Shown here in pieces: positions 50,809 to 60,396 of a stretch of 64,000 nucleotides of DNA. The stretch is from Rhodospirillales bacterium (lineage in GTDB: Bacteria; Pseudomonadota; Alphaproteobacteria; ATCC43930; CGMCC-115725). The position numbers and the translations under genes were made by a program. The stretch spans positions 1-64,000 of the forward strand of contig JAQGIC010000136.1 of the NCBI GenBank assembly GCA_028288725.1, given 5' to 3'. The stretch's first letter is position 1. Each line of letters begins with the position of its first letter. The notes beneath the pieces are model-generated. The model was not told where the DNA came from. It did no database searches and was given only the letters and a program-made list of their open reading frames with translations.

Positions 50809-52422
50809 ATGCGCGACGTCGTCATCGTCGGGGGCGGTCACAACGGCCTGGTGTGCGCGACCTATCTGGCCCGGGCGGGGCTGACGGTGACGGTGCTGGA
50901 GCGCCGTTCCGTGGTCGGCGGCGCCGCCGTGACCGAGGAGTTCCATCCCGGTTTTCGCAATTCGGTCGCCGCCTACACGGTGTCGCTGCTCAATCCCAAA
51001 ATCATCCGGGACCTGGATCTGGCCGGGCATGGCCTCCGGATCGTCGAGCGGGACCTGTCTAATTTCCTGCCGCTGGAAGACGGGCGCTACCTGAAGATCG
51101 GCAACGGCAGGACCTATGAGGAAGTCGCGAAATTCTCCCGCCGCGACGCCGATCGGCTGGCGGCCTATGCCGCCCATCTGGATGCGGTCGGCGACGTGCT
51201 GCGCGACCTGGTGCTGCAGACCCCGCCCAACCTGTCCGGCGGGGGCTGGCTCGCGGCCCTGCCGGAACTGCTCAAGGCCGGCACGCTCGCGCGCCGGATG
51301 GGCCGGCTCGATATCGAGCAGCAGCGCGAACTGCTGGATCTGTTCGCGAAATCGGCCGGTGACTATCTGGACGGTTGGTTCGAAAGCGATCCGATCAAGG
51401 CGGCCTATGGCTTCGACGGCATCGTCGGCAATTTCGCGAGCCCCTATCAGGCCGGTTCGGCCTATGTGCTGCTGCACCATACGTTCGGCGAGGTCAACGG
51501 CAAGAAGGGCGTCTGGGGCCATGCGATCGGCGGCATGGGCGCCATCAGCCAGGCGATTGCCCGCGCGGCCGAAGCCGCCGGCGTCGAGATCCGGACCGAC
51601 AGCCCGGTTAGCGAGATCCTGGTCGAGCAGGGCCGCGCGGTCGGCGTCGCGACCACCAGGGGCGACATCGTCCGCGGCACGGCGATCGTCTCCAACCTCA
51701 ATCCCAAGCTGCTCTATCGCGACCTGATCGATCCCGCGGTGCTGCCGCCGGATTTCCTGCGCCGGATCGGCAATTGGCGCTGCGGCTCCGGCACGTTCCG
51801 CATGAACGTCGCCCTGTCGGAACTGCCGGATTTCACAGCCCTGCCCGGACGCGAGCGGGCCGAGCATCATGCCTCCGGCATCATCATGGCGCCCAGCCTC
51901 GCCTATATGGAGGAGGCCTTTGTCGACGCGCGCCGCGGCGGCTGGTCCAAGAAACCAATCGTCGAACTGCTGATCCCCTCGACGCTCGACGACAGCCTGG
52001 CGCCGCCGGGCGCCCATGTCGCCAGCCTGTTCTGCCAGCATGTGGCGCCGGAGCTGCCCGACGGCGCGTCCTGGGACGATCATCGCGACACGGTCGCCGA
52101 TCTGATGATCGAGACGGTCAACGGCTTCGCTCCCAATTTCAAGGCATCCGTCATCGCCCGGCAGATCAACAGCCCGCTCGACCTGGAGCGGACCTTCGGG
52201 CTGATCGGCGGCGACATCTTCCATGGCGCGCTCGATCTCAATCAGATCTTCTCGGCCCGGCCGATGCTGGGCCATGCCGACTATCGCGGGCCGCTGCCCG
52301 GGCTCTACATGTGCGGCGCCGGGACCCACCCGGGTGGCGGCGTCACCGGCGCGCCCGGCCATAACGCGGCGCGGGAGATCCTGATCGACTTCCGCAAGCG
52401 GCGGCTGCGCCGGGCGCCGTAG
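50809..52422 (+). CDS. FAD-dependent oxidoreductase (phytoene-desaturase/amine-oxidase fold)
   Basis: A 537-residue flavoprotein. The N-terminal dinucleotide motif is VVIVGGGHNGLVCATYLARAGLTVTVLERRSVVGGAA and the C-terminal FAD contact GLYMCGAGTHPGGGVTGAPGHNAAREIL. It is related to bacterial phytoene-desaturase-like NAD(P)/FAD proteins (PYROXD2 group), whose reactions are mostly unknown. CAGGAAGGATAGCCG precedes the ATG; 40 bp separate it from the deacylase gene. It could oxidise the amine or a keto intermediate. The TAG stop is the start of a palindromic repeat. Confidence 0.88.
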   Translation: MRDVVIVGGGHNGLVCATYLARAGLTVTVLERRSVVGGAAVTEEFHPGFRNSVAAYTVSLLNPKIIRDLDLAGHGLRIVERDLSNFLPLEDGRYLKIGNGRTYEEVAKFSRRDADRLAAYAAHLDAVGDVLRDLVLQTPPNLSGGGWLAALPELLKAGTLARRMGRLDIEQQRELLDLFAKSAGDYLDGWFESDPIKAAYGFDGIVGNFASPYQAGSAYVLLHHTFGEVNGKKGVWGHAIGGMGAISQAIARAAEAAGVEIRTDSPVSEILVEQGRAVGVATTRGDIVRGTAIVSNLNPKLLYRDLIDPAVLPPDFLRRIGNWRCGSGTFRMNVALSELPDFTALPGRERAEHHASGIIMAPSLAYMEEAFVDARRGGWSKKPIVELLIPSTLDDSLAPPGAHVASLFCQHVAPELPDGASWDDHRDTVADLMIETVNGFAPNFKASVIARQINSPLDLERTFGLIGGDIFHGALDLNQIFSARPMLGHADYRGPLPGLYMCGAGTHPGGGVTGAPGHNAAREILIDFRKRRLRRAP

Positions 52423-52484
52423 AGCCTGATCCGATCAAACGGGTCGGTTTGATCGGTGAATCAGTCTCCAAATATTTGGTCTCT
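52420..52484 (+). repeat. palindromic repeat copy 3; left arm of an inverted repeat flanking the ferredoxin gene
   Basis: Begins with the stop codon of the FAD oxidoreductase gene (TAGAGCCTGATCCGATC), includes ATCAAAC/GTTTGAT, and continues as TGAATCAGTCTCCAAATATTT. The inverse of this sequence occurs at 52861-52923; the inner 33 nt match at about 30 positions. CCAAATATTTGG within it is also self-complementary. Confidence 0.8.
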
Positions 52485-52549
52485 ATTTGCAGTGCCGGGC
52501 GATTCCATGGCCTATGGGCAGCCTCAATCCCGATCGAGCAGGAGACGAT

Positions 52550-52813
52550 ATGTTCAAGGTTCGCGCCGCCCGCAGCGGCATCGAGCGCGATGTGCCGGCC
52601 GACAGGAGCATCGCCGCCGTGCTGCTGGAAGCGGGCGTGGCGCTCGAACTCTCCTGCGAACAGGGCGTCTGCGGCACCTGCCTGACCGATGTGATCGAAG
52701 GCACGCCCGAGCACCGGGACATGTATCTGAGCGACGAGGAGAAGCTGGCCAACAAGCAGATGCTGGTCTGCTGCTCCCGCTCGCGCTCCGCCTTGCTCGT
52801 GCTGGATCTCTAG
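52550..52813 (+). CDS. solo plant-type [2Fe-2S] ferredoxin
   Basis: An 87-residue protein with C36, C41 and C44 in [10 protein letters not shown] and C74 in QMLVCCSRS. The sequence ([21 protein letters not shown]) is that of the C-terminal ferredoxin domain of VanB/phthalate-dioxygenase-type reductases, without the FMN/NAD-binding part. It has its own AGGAGA ribosome site and ATG, so it looks like an independent gene rather than a frameshift remnant. It would carry single electrons, perhaps to the FAD oxidoreductase or another oxygenase. It is enclosed by inverted repeats on both sides. Confidence 0.85.
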   Translation: MFKVRAARSGIERDVPADRSIAAVLLEAGVALELSCEQGVCGTCLTDVIEGTPEHRDMYLSDEEKLANKQMLVCCSRSRSALLVLDL

Positions 52814-52861
52814 CGCGATGATATGAGGCCTGCTCGGCTCATATCTGAATCGCACTTTAGA
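52809..52861. repeat. hairpin module directly after the ferredoxin stop codon
   Basis: An imperfect palindrome starting TCTAGCGCGATGATATGAGG and ending CTCATATCTGAATCGCACTTTAGA; it contains the TAG stop of the ferredoxin gene. The end ATCGCACTTTAGA is shared with the module at 39387-39398. Probable terminator of the ferredoxin transcript. Confidence 0.72.
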
Positions 52862-52923
52862 TCAAATATTTAGAGACTGATTCACCGATCAAGCCGAGCC
52901 GACATGATCGCATCCGGGCTCTA
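52861..52923 (-). repeat. palindromic repeat copy 4; right arm of the inverted repeat flanking the ferredoxin gene
   Basis: On the minus strand reads TAGAGCCCGGATGCGATCATG, then CGGCTCGGCTTGATCGG and TGAATCAGTCTCTAAATATT, matching the left arm at 52420-52484. It lies 2 bp after the stop of the large cytochrome gene, again next to a stop codon. Confidence 0.8.
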
Positions 52924-52925
52924 GT

Positions 52926-55900
52926 TCAGCTGCCGCCCGGTTTGCGCACCAGGTTCTGGTCCGCCGCCGAGGATTTCGCCGGGGCGGTCGATTTGAAGTC
53001 CTGCCGGCGGATCTCGTCGGTCACCGACCAGAGCTTGCCGCCCGGCGTCAGATACATCTTCTGCATTTCGGGCAAGGTGAAGGGGCGCGAGCCCAAGCGG
53101 CCGAACACGGCGATCTGGCCGCCGGTCTCATCGACCGCGCGGTCGCGATCCAGGCCCTTGGACAGCGCCAGCGCCGGGGCATCGGTCTTGCGCCAGGCGA
53201 TCAGCTCGGGCTTCGGATCCGGGCTGAAGCCGTAGAAGTTCGGCTGGCTCGAGGGCGAGGTCAGCTGGATCACCTTCAGACCGGCCGCGCCATCGGCGAC
53301 ATAGGCGAACAGCGAGGCGTTCGTCGTGCCCACCACCACGTCATGGGCATCCTTGATCTGGCCGTCGGCGTTGAACAGCTGATACAGCTTCGGCTGCTGC
53401 GGCCGCTCGACATCGATGATGGCGATGCCGTCGGCGCCGTCGGCGACATAGGCGAAGGTCCGGGCGACATAGACGCGGGCGGCATGGGCCAGCGGCACCC
53501 GCGCCGCCGTCAGCTTCGGATGGGCCGGATCGGTCACATCGACGACGCGCAGGCCGCCGGCGTCGGTCACGAACAGATAGCGGAACTGCAGCGCCGTCGC
53601 CTGGGCGGTCGGCAGGTCGATCACGTTCAGCAGCTTCGGCTGCAGCGGATCATGCATGTCGAGCACGACCACGCCCTTGTCGGCCGCGATATAGAAGATC
53701 GAGCCGGCGATGGTGATGTGCCGGGCACCGTTCAGGACGCCGTTCTCGTTCCAGGTCACGGCGCGCTTCAGGAAATTGTTGCGCGGCTCGCCGTCGGCGA
53801 GCGTATCGACATCGACCGCGATCAGGCCTTCGACCGAATCGGTGACGAAGGCATAGTGATAGATCTCGTCGAAGGCCTGTTCCTGATTGTCCTTGCGCAT
53901 CAGGTCGCCGACATTGCGGGAGGGCGCGATCGACTGGTTGGTCGGCAGCGCCATGCAGGTGGCGTTGGTCGTCGATAGATGGGTGTCGTGACCCAGTGCC
54001 GAGAACGGCGCGGTGATGATGCGCTCCGACACGCCCTTGTTGGCGATGGCCGCGATATCGAACACGCGGAAGCCGTCGCTGCCGGCAGCGGTATAGAGAT
54101 ATTCACCGCGCATCTGGATGCAGCGGGTGTCGCCGCCCGAATGGCTGTGCGATTCCGGCAGCTCCCGGCCGCGATCCTGGTGGGCCTTGAAATAATCCGG
54201 ATAGGCGTAGCGCTGCAGGTAGCTGCCGATGACCGCCTGGGGCTCGTCCCACTCGGTGACCTTGACGCCCTCGACGCCGTCGCCGGTGCCGACCCAGGCG
54301 TTGTAGCCGACGAAATTCGGGAAATTCGTCCCGTACATCAGCAGCTGCGCCATGATCGCGTTGTTGTCGTCCTTGTCGGAGACATGGCAATCGGTGCAGG
54401 TCTTGGTCTCGGTCGTGCGCTCCGTGTGCGGATAGTGCGGCGCGAAGGCCTGGGACGAGAAGCCGCTGGCCGCGATCGGCGGCTGCTGCACGTAGATCCG
54501 CTCACGGTTGATGTTGGTCGATGACAGGATCAGCGCCGAGGACGAGCGCACCGGCGCGATGATGTTGCCCTTGACCGTGGAATTGCGGCCCAGGAAGAAC
54601 ATGTCGTCGCGCGCGACCTGGGGATTGTAGGTCGCGTAATTGCGCGTCTCGCCGCCTTCGTAATGCTGCCGCGTGGTCTTCCAGTTCGCTTCGATCGGCA
54701 GATGGCAACCGGAACAGCTGGTGGTCCAGGATGTGTGACAGGTGATGCACATCATCTCGCTGTCTTTATGCGCCAGATCCGCCGAAGCGACGCCGGGACC
54801 CCATTGCATCGTGGTGCCCATGCTCATCAGCTTGGCCCGGGCCGCCTTGGCATTGTAGCGCGGGTTGGCGGGATCGACCGTGTCCTTGACCAGGCTGACC
54901 GCCCATTCCAGGCCGGGATTGACCGCGGAACGCTGGATCAGCTGGTTGCCGCGCCATTCGAACCGCAGCGAGCCGTCCTGGTTGCGGAGCGTGGTCAGAT
55001 CGCGCCCGCCCGGCGGTGCGGCGGGGCCGCTGGTGTGCAGCGAGGGATAGGCGCGCGAGGTGCCGTGGCAATCGACGCATTGGATTTCGATCGCCGCCGA
55101 AGCCTCGCCATAGATCAGCCCGTTGCCATGGCCGTCCTGGGAGAAATGGCAATCGACGCAATGCATGCCCTTGTCCATATGGATCGAGGACAGATGCACC
55201 GCCTTGTCGAATTTCTTCGGATCGTCCTGCGGCACGACCTTGCCGGCCGCATCGAGCAGATTGCCCTTGCGATCCTGCTTGAAAATCGCGCGGAAGTTCC
55301 AGCCATGGCCGTGATAGTCGGCGAACTGGGTGTTCTTGAGCGTCGGGTTCAGCTCCGAGACATGCTCGAGGAACTCGACATTGGCCCATTTGCCGCGCGG
55401 TGCCGCACCCTCGGGATTGCGATCGTTCACTTCCCGGGTCGTGGCGGCATCGGGATATTGCTGCTTCTCCGGCCACATGCTGGGCGCGTCGGACTCATAG
55501 TCCCACATCGTGTAGCCCATGAAGCTGTTCACGAAGATGTTCGGCTGATGCATGTGGCAGACCATGCATTGGCTGGTCGGCATCGAGCGGGTGAACTGGT
55601 GCTGCAGCGGATGGCCGGACTCGCCCTTGGCGATGGTCGGGTCGACCGTGATCGTCTGGCCCAGGTTGCCGAATTTCGCGTAGGGGCCGGAATGGGCCGG
55701 ATCGCGATCGTTGGCATAGATCACGTGACAGCCGGCGCAGCCGGAGCTGCGATAGTCGCCGGGCTGATCGTTCGTGCCCAGAAACCACATCATCGGATCG
55801 TTGAGGCGGGTCTTGGTGATGTTGATGACCGGCACCGCGATGCGCAGGCCGGTGCCGGGACCGCGGTTGGACTGGTGGAAATCCGGCCGGCCATCCTCTT

Positions 55901-56735
55901 CGACGCGCTGGCTGTCGCCGCTGCTGTTCGGATTGCCGATCTCGGGGAATTCGGTGCTGATGTTGCGTCCGCCGCGCTCGAACACGCGGAAGACGTCGCC
56001 GGGCGGGATCACTTCCCAGCGCGGCAGCGGCAGCAGCGCCGGCAGCACGCCGCGCTTCAGCATCGCCGCGTCCGGCACGACGGGGCTATGGATGCTGCCC
56101 GCCAGGCCCTCGTGCGTGTAGGCCTCGCCCAGCACGTAATTCTTCAGCGGCACGATGCCGTTGTTGTAGGACGCCCCGCCCCACAGCATGGCGCCGGTCG
56201 CCATCAGCGACCGCTCCGCCGCCTGGATGATGGGCAGATGGCAGGCGCCGCAGGCGTCGCGGTCGACCCGATAGTCGCTGGGATTGAGGAAGCGGACGAA
56301 TTCCGGGCTTTCCTCGTTCAAGAGCGTATAGCTGCGCTCCGGCTTCTGGCTCGACGGCCAGCGCCAGGCCTCCTTGTGCTTCGGCACGACATGCGCCGTT
56401 TCCATCGCCTTGCGATAGGCGGCGTCCGGATTATGCGCGATCGCCGGCGCATGGCCGGTGCCGTCGTCGGCCGGAGGCACCAGCGCGCCGACATTGGCGA
56501 GGCTGCCCGCGGGCCGGAACACCGCGGCATTGCCGCCATGGCAATCGGCGCAGCCGAGGATGACCGCCGGATTGACGTGCATGGACGGCGCGTCGGACTT
56601 GGTGTGGCAGCTCTCGCAACCGGCGCTCTTGTCGTGGGCCGCCTCGACAGTCTGGACGCGCGGCGCCGGCGGCGCCTCCTCGGCAAATGCCGGGGCCGCT
56701 AGCAGCAGGAACGAGAGCGTCAGCCAAGCGCGCAT
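52926..56735 (-). CDS. giant decaheme cytochrome fused to an LVIVD-repeat beta-propeller
   Basis: A 1269-residue exported protein. Signal peptide [18 protein letters not shown]. Ten CxxCH heme motifs are visible: CESCH, CADCH, CGACH, CAGCH, CMVCH, CVDCH twice, CITCH, CSGCH and CTDCH, spread over roughly residues 40-780. The last third (~860-1160) has LVIVD-type blades: [74 protein letters not shown]. No lipobox is seen. It probably acts at the outer surface or periplasm as the terminal electron-exchange component, the propeller binding a partner or substrate. It lies 8 bp after the barrel gene in the same operon. The 679-aa plus-strand ORF is its shadow. Confidence 0.9.
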   Translation of the reverse strand: MRAWLTLSFLLLAAPAFAEEAPPAPRVQTVEAAHDKSAGCESCHTKSDAPSMHVNPAVILGCADCHGGNAAVFRPAGSLANVGALVPPADDGTGHAPAIAHNPDAAYRKAMETAHVVPKHKEAWRWPSSQKPERSYTLLNEESPEFVRFLNPSDYRVDRDACGACHLPIIQAAERSLMATGAMLWGGASYNNGIVPLKNYVLGEAYTHEGLAGSIHSPVVPDAAMLKRGVLPALLPLPRWEVIPPGDVFRVFERGGRNISTEFPEIGNPNSSGDSQRVEEDGRPDFHQSNRGPGTGLRIAVPVINITKTRLNDPMMWFLGTNDQPGDYRSSGCAGCHVIYANDRDPAHSGPYAKFGNLGQTITVDPTIAKGESGHPLQHQFTRSMPTSQCMVCHMHQPNIFVNSFMGYTMWDYESDAPSMWPEKQQYPDAATTREVNDRNPEGAAPRGKWANVEFLEHVSELNPTLKNTQFADYHGHGWNFRAIFKQDRKGNLLDAAGKVVPQDDPKKFDKAVHLSSIHMDKGMHCVDCHFSQDGHGNGLIYGEASAAIEIQCVDCHGTSRAYPSLHTSGPAAPPGGRDLTTLRNQDGSLRFEWRGNQLIQRSAVNPGLEWAVSLVKDTVDPANPRYNAKAARAKLMSMGTTMQWGPGVASADLAHKDSEMMCITCHTSWTTSCSGCHLPIEANWKTTRQHYEGGETRNYATYNPQVARDDMFFLGRNSTVKGNIIAPVRSSSALILSSTNINRERIYVQQPPIAASGFSSQAFAPHYPHTERTTETKTCTDCHVSDKDDNNAIMAQLLMYGTNFPNFVGYNAWVGTGDGVEGVKVTEWDEPQAVIGSYLQRYAYPDYFKAHQDRGRELPESHSHSGGDTRCIQMRGEYLYTAAGSDGFRVFDIAAIANKGVSERIITAPFSALGHDTHLSTTNATCMALPTNQSIAPSRNVGDLMRKDNQEQAFDEIYHYAFVTDSVEGLIAVDVDTLADGEPRNNFLKRAVTWNENGVLNGARHITIAGSIFYIAADKGVVVLDMHDPLQPKLLNVIDLPTAQATALQFRYLFVTDAGGLRVVDVTDPAHPKLTAARVPLAHAARVYVARTFAYVADGADGIAIIDVERPQQPKLYQLFNADGQIKDAHDVVVGTTNASLFAYVADGAAGLKVIQLTSPSSQPNFYGFSPDPKPELIAWRKTDAPALALSKGLDRDRAVDETGGQIAVFGRLGSRPFTLPEMQKMYLTPGGKLWSVTDEIRRQDFKSTAPAKSSAADQNLVRKPGGS

Positions 56736-56743
56736 GGGCGGGG

Positions 56744-58477
56744 TCAGTACTTCAAGATGATGTTGGTCAGGACGGAATAGTAGACCCGGGTCGTCGGTTC
56801 GCTGATGTACAGATCCTTGAAGCCCTGCCCCGGCACCAGCATCGCGCCGGACAGGCGCAGCACGACATTCTGGGTATCGAACGGACGGTAGGTCACGGCG
56901 CTCGACAGGTCCCAGCCGATATCGTCATGGACGCCGGGTTGCTGGCGCAGCACGTTCAGCACGGTGGTATCGTTGAACCAGAGATGGTTGGCGTTAAAGC
57001 TGACGCGCAGCTCCGGCAGGATGTCGAGGTCGGTGCCGACGCCGAACAGCGTCAGGCCCGGATTGATGAAGTTCGACTGGCCCTCGTCACCGGACGAGCG
57101 CAGCGACGGCAGCACGCCGTTCCGGCTCGACAGGTTGACGCCGCCGCCGCCGATCAGCGGGATCGCCTGCCGGATCCAATAGCTGGTGTCGGCGCCGGCG
57201 ATCTGCGGGTTCTCCTGGATCGCGTCGAACCCGGTCTCGGTCTTGCCGTAGGGATCATGGTCGCCCGACGCGTAGAGCGCCGAGGCGCGCACCCGGATCC
57301 AGTCGAAATCGATCGACGGTTCCGCGGCGGCGAAATAGGCCCGGATGTTGGCCTTGCCCTGGCTGAAGGTGTTGTGGCTGTCGTTGCCGATCACGTAATA
57401 GGCCGAGGACGACAGGTTCACCCGGCCGAAATGGCCGTCGTTGTTCAGGCCGAAATAGGTGACGTTGTACTTGTGCGGCCGCTCGTCGCCGATGGCGGCG
57501 GGACGCACCAGAAACCCGTTCTTGTCGTAATAGAACGCCTGCTCGCGGTTCCAGTTATGCACCACGCTGAATTCAGTCGTCATGCCCTCGACCGGCAGAT
57601 CCTGCACGAACAGATTGGCCGCCGCCGTATAGTCCCGGCGCAGCGGCTGGCTGAGGTCGTTCAGCCCGCTGTTGGTGTCCTTCTCGACCCGCTGGATGAA
57701 TTCGAGATTGTACTGGAAGCGGTTGTTGGCGCGATTGCCGAACAGGCGGGCCGCCAGCTGGTCGTCCTGGAACAGAAAGCCGCGGAAATCCAGATTGATC
57801 GGCTGGATGCCGACCCGGATGGAGTCGAAATCGAAGCGATCGGAGACGTTGCGCAGGTGATAGTCGAGGAAGGCTTCCTGAATGCCGATGAACGTATCGT
57901 TCCGGTTTGTCCCCTTCGACGGATCGGCCCGCAGCAGGCCCAGCTCCTCGACATGGGCGTAGTTATAGTTGATCGCCGGGGTAAAGCGGAATTCGAACTC
58001 CGGCGGCATGAAGGTCGTGTCGCCCTTGGTGATGGACAGGCTGGGCAGCAGCGTCTCGTTCACCACCAGCTGATCGGGCTTGCCGAACTTGTCGTTCTCG
58101 CCGGGGCGCGCCGTGGTCACCGCACCGGACGGCACCGGAAAGGACCGCGGCTCGACCAGCGTGTCCGACAGCACCTCCAACGTAACGAACCAGTCGTCGA
58201 ACACCGGGCGATCGCCCTTGAGCGTGCTCTGGGCGTAGGGGTTGAGCGGATTGTCCTTCACGCCCAGTGTTTCGATGATCCGGTTTCGATCGGGCAGCGG
58301 CAGGATTTCGTAAGTCAGCGACGGCGAGGGCGCCGCGATGGCGCCATTGTCGACCGGAGCAGGCTCGGGTGCCGCCGGCGTGGTCCCGGGGCGTTGGAAT
58401 TCCTCCTGCGCCGACGCGACCGTGGGCGCAAGCAGGACGCCAAGCGTCAGCAGGGCGGAACGCAGCCTCAAGCTCAT
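56744..58477 (-). CDS. outer-membrane beta-barrel of the cytochrome operon
   Basis: A 577-residue exported protein. Signal RSALLTLGVLLAPTVASAQ, a ~100-residue linker, then many alternating-residue strands rich in aromatic ends (FEFRFTPAINYNYAH, IRVGIQPINLDFRGFLF, YNVTYFGLNNDGHFGRVNLSSSAYYVIG) and a C-terminal YYSVLTNIILKY with a terminal aromatic. I know no family name for it. Between two multiheme genes it is the natural porin partner, comparable in role (not in obvious sequence) to MtrB/PioB. The ATG at 58477 overlaps the TGA of the upstream gene (ATGA), which fixes the start; the track's GTG at 58489 is less likely. Confidence 0.78.
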   Translation of the reverse strand: MSLRLRSALLTLGVLLAPTVASAQEEFQRPGTTPAAPEPAPVDNGAIAAPSPSLTYEILPLPDRNRIIETLGVKDNPLNPYAQSTLKGDRPVFDDWFVTLEVLSDTLVEPRSFPVPSGAVTTARPGENDKFGKPDQLVVNETLLPSLSITKGDTTFMPPEFEFRFTPAINYNYAHVEELGLLRADPSKGTNRNDTFIGIQEAFLDYHLRNVSDRFDFDSIRVGIQPINLDFRGFLFQDDQLAARLFGNRANNRFQYNLEFIQRVEKDTNSGLNDLSQPLRRDYTAAANLFVQDLPVEGMTTEFSVVHNWNREQAFYYDKNGFLVRPAAIGDERPHKYNVTYFGLNNDGHFGRVNLSSSAYYVIGNDSHNTFSQGKANIRAYFAAAEPSIDFDWIRVRASALYASGDHDPYGKTETGFDAIQENPQIAGADTSYWIRQAIPLIGGGGVNLSSRNGVLPSLRSSGDEGQSNFINPGLTLFGVGTDLDILPELRVSFNANHLWFNDTTVLNVLRQQPGVHDDIGWDLSSAVTYRPFDTQNVVLRLSGAMLVPGQGFKDLYISEPTTRVYYSVLTNIILKY

Positions 58478-60396
58478 TTCCCCGTGCACAGGTTTTGCAC
58501 GCTGCTGTTGAGCAACGGCGTGGTCGGGCAGTTGACGTAGATCGGCCGGGCGCCATGGGTGGCGAAAAAGCTGACGCGCGCTTCGGGCCTGACGTGGCCG
58601 AGGCCGTTGCCGAGGTCGATGCCCGCGTTGTAGAGGCCGAGGAAGGCCGTCATGTCGTCCTGGTCGACGCCGTCGCCGGAGACGCCGACCCCACCGATCA
58701 AGGCATTGCCGCGGTAGACCCCGAAGCCGCCGGGGAAGATCTGCAAGCCGTCGGCCAGGATCGGCTGGCCGGACGCCGAATTCGGGCCTGCGGGCACGAT
58801 GCCGCGGGTGCAGGCGGCGCCGACGTCGGGTGTGCCGGTCGACAGGAACTGGGCATGCCGGACCAAGTCGCCTTGGATGAGGGCTTCCTGCAGGCCGTCG
58901 GAGAAGGGCGTGTTGGTCGACACCGGCGCGCCGAACGGGCCGTATGGCGTGTTGCCGATGCCGTCGGGATAAGTGTCCCGGGCCAGGTTGCCGATCGCGC
59001 GCGCGCTGAAGCCCAGCGTCCCGTTCATGATGTTCGCGCCGTAGAAGCTTTGGGCCTGCGTCAGATAGCTCGTGAAGCTCGGCAGCGACAGCACGTCGTG
59101 GATATACGGGCCCGACATGAGCAAAGCACTGCGCGCCTTCTGCACAGAGACGTCGATGCCGAAGACCGGTGCGTCCGGATTGGTGACGGAACCCAGGATC
59201 TCGCCATTGGCATCCACGACCGAGATGGTCACGGCGACCTGGCTGCCCAGCGGATTGCGGATCGCGGCGCGCGCCTTCAGCGTGAGCTGATAGGCCTCGC
59301 GCAGGATCGTGGCGACCTCAAGGGCGGACAGCCCGCCGGGGATGCGGCCCGCGCGGGCCGGATAGCGCACCGAGCCGTCGGCGTTCACCATCAGTAGCGG
59401 GGGTGTCACGGTGCTGTAGGCGCCGGACTGATCGGGCGTCAGGCCCGAGGCCACGGTGCCATGTTCCTGTCCGCCGAGAAAACCCTGCGATGCGCTGTAG
59501 TAGCCGTTGACGCTGACGAGCACGCCCTGGCTCAGCGCCGCCGTCAATGTCGCCTGGGCCGGGTTGCTCAGGATATCCGACGTCACCGCATCGGAATAGC
59601 GCAGCGTCAGACCGCCGGCCGAGATGCGGTCGGCCCGGATCGACGCCGGCGCGCTGAAGCCGCTCGTGGCTGCGAGCGCGATGATTTCATCCGTGCTCTT
59701 GTCGACATTGAAGATATTTTCGTCGTCGCCGTAGATGCCGTCGGCGATCACGCCGACGCCGCCGACGTTCTGGCCGTTCTTGTACAGTGGGAACCCGCCC
59801 GGATCGGCGGAAAGGCCGAAGGGCGAGCGCTTCGGCCCGAGGCTGAGCGCGGTCGGGTCGACGACGACGCTGCGCCGGTTGACGTCGGAACAGGGCAATT
59901 GGCTGAACTGCACGCCATAGAGCGGACCGGACGGAGCGTTCAGCTGACCGGGGTTGAAATGGTCCTGAACGATCTGGCTGGCGGTCCGGGTCGAAAAGGC
60001 GTTGCCGCTCGATGACAGATAGGCGCCGGTGATGGCCTTGGTGATCACGGCGCCGGTATCGATGATCGGCACGCCGTTCAGGCCCGTGTTCGGGCCGTGG
60101 CTGTTCGGCGCGACGAAAACCACGCGCAGGTTCGGAAAGAAGAACGGCAGGTTGGCCCCGTTCATGCGGTAGACCGCGAGCACGTTGCCGTCACGGTCGA
60201 CCACGGCGATCGTGGCGGGGGCATTGCGCCGGCTTGCTTCCAGGGCGGCCTGGGCGATGATCTGCTGCACGTCGGTCGGCAGCAGATGCTCGGCCCGGGC
60301 CGCCGGACCGATCAGCGCGGCGCCGAGGCCGATCATGCCGCAGAACCACGTTGCCCGCGAATGGGTGCGCGTTCGCGAATCAATGCACCTGGGCAT
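58474..60396 (-). CDS. exported protein with two GlcG/HbpS-like domains
   Basis: A 640-residue protein. The N-terminus reads THSRATWFCGMIGLGAALIGPAARAEH, a signal peptide. Two copies of a GlcG/HbpS domain are apparent. Copy 1 (~35-245): TIAVVDRDGNVLAVYRM, then FPLYKNGQNVGGVGVIADG. Copy 2 (~375-600): VTISVVDANGEILGSV, then FGVYRGNALIGGVGVSGDGVDQDD. Such domains bind heme or small ligands in other proteins. In an operon of cytochromes it may handle heme or bind the electron donor. ATG at 60396 overlaps the end of the upstream gene by 17 bp; the 821-aa track ORF is a false extension. Confidence 0.82.
   Translation of the reverse strand: MPRCIDSRTRTHSRATWFCGMIGLGAALIGPAARAEHLLPTDVQQIIAQAALEASRRNAPATIAVVDRDGNVLAVYRMNGANLPFFFPNLRVVFVAPNSHGPNTGLNGVPIIDTGAVITKAITGAYLSSSGNAFSTRTASQIVQDHFNPGQLNAPSGPLYGVQFSQLPCSDVNRRSVVVDPTALSLGPKRSPFGLSADPGGFPLYKNGQNVGGVGVIADGIYGDDENIFNVDKSTDEIIALAATSGFSAPASIRADRISAGGLTLRYSDAVTSDILSNPAQATLTAALSQGVLVSVNGYYSASQGFLGGQEHGTVASGLTPDQSGAYSTVTPPLLMVNADGSVRYPARAGRIPGGLSALEVATILREAYQLTLKARAAIRNPLGSQVAVTISVVDANGEILGSVTNPDAPVFGIDVSVQKARSALLMSGPYIHDVLSLPSFTSYLTQAQSFYGANIMNGTLGFSARAIGNLARDTYPDGIGNTPYGPFGAPVSTNTPFSDGLQEALIQGDLVRHAQFLSTGTPDVGAACTRGIVPAGPNSASGQPILADGLQIFPGGFGVYRGNALIGGVGVSGDGVDQDDMTAFLGLYNAGIDLGNGLGHVRPEARVSFFATHGARPIYVNCPTTPLLNSSVQNLCTGK

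Noticed and set aside
54663-56702. 679-aa plus-strand ORF opposite the large cytochrome
   Set aside because: Low-complexity antisense shadow with no motif and no ribosome site; the minus strand carries ten heme motifs.
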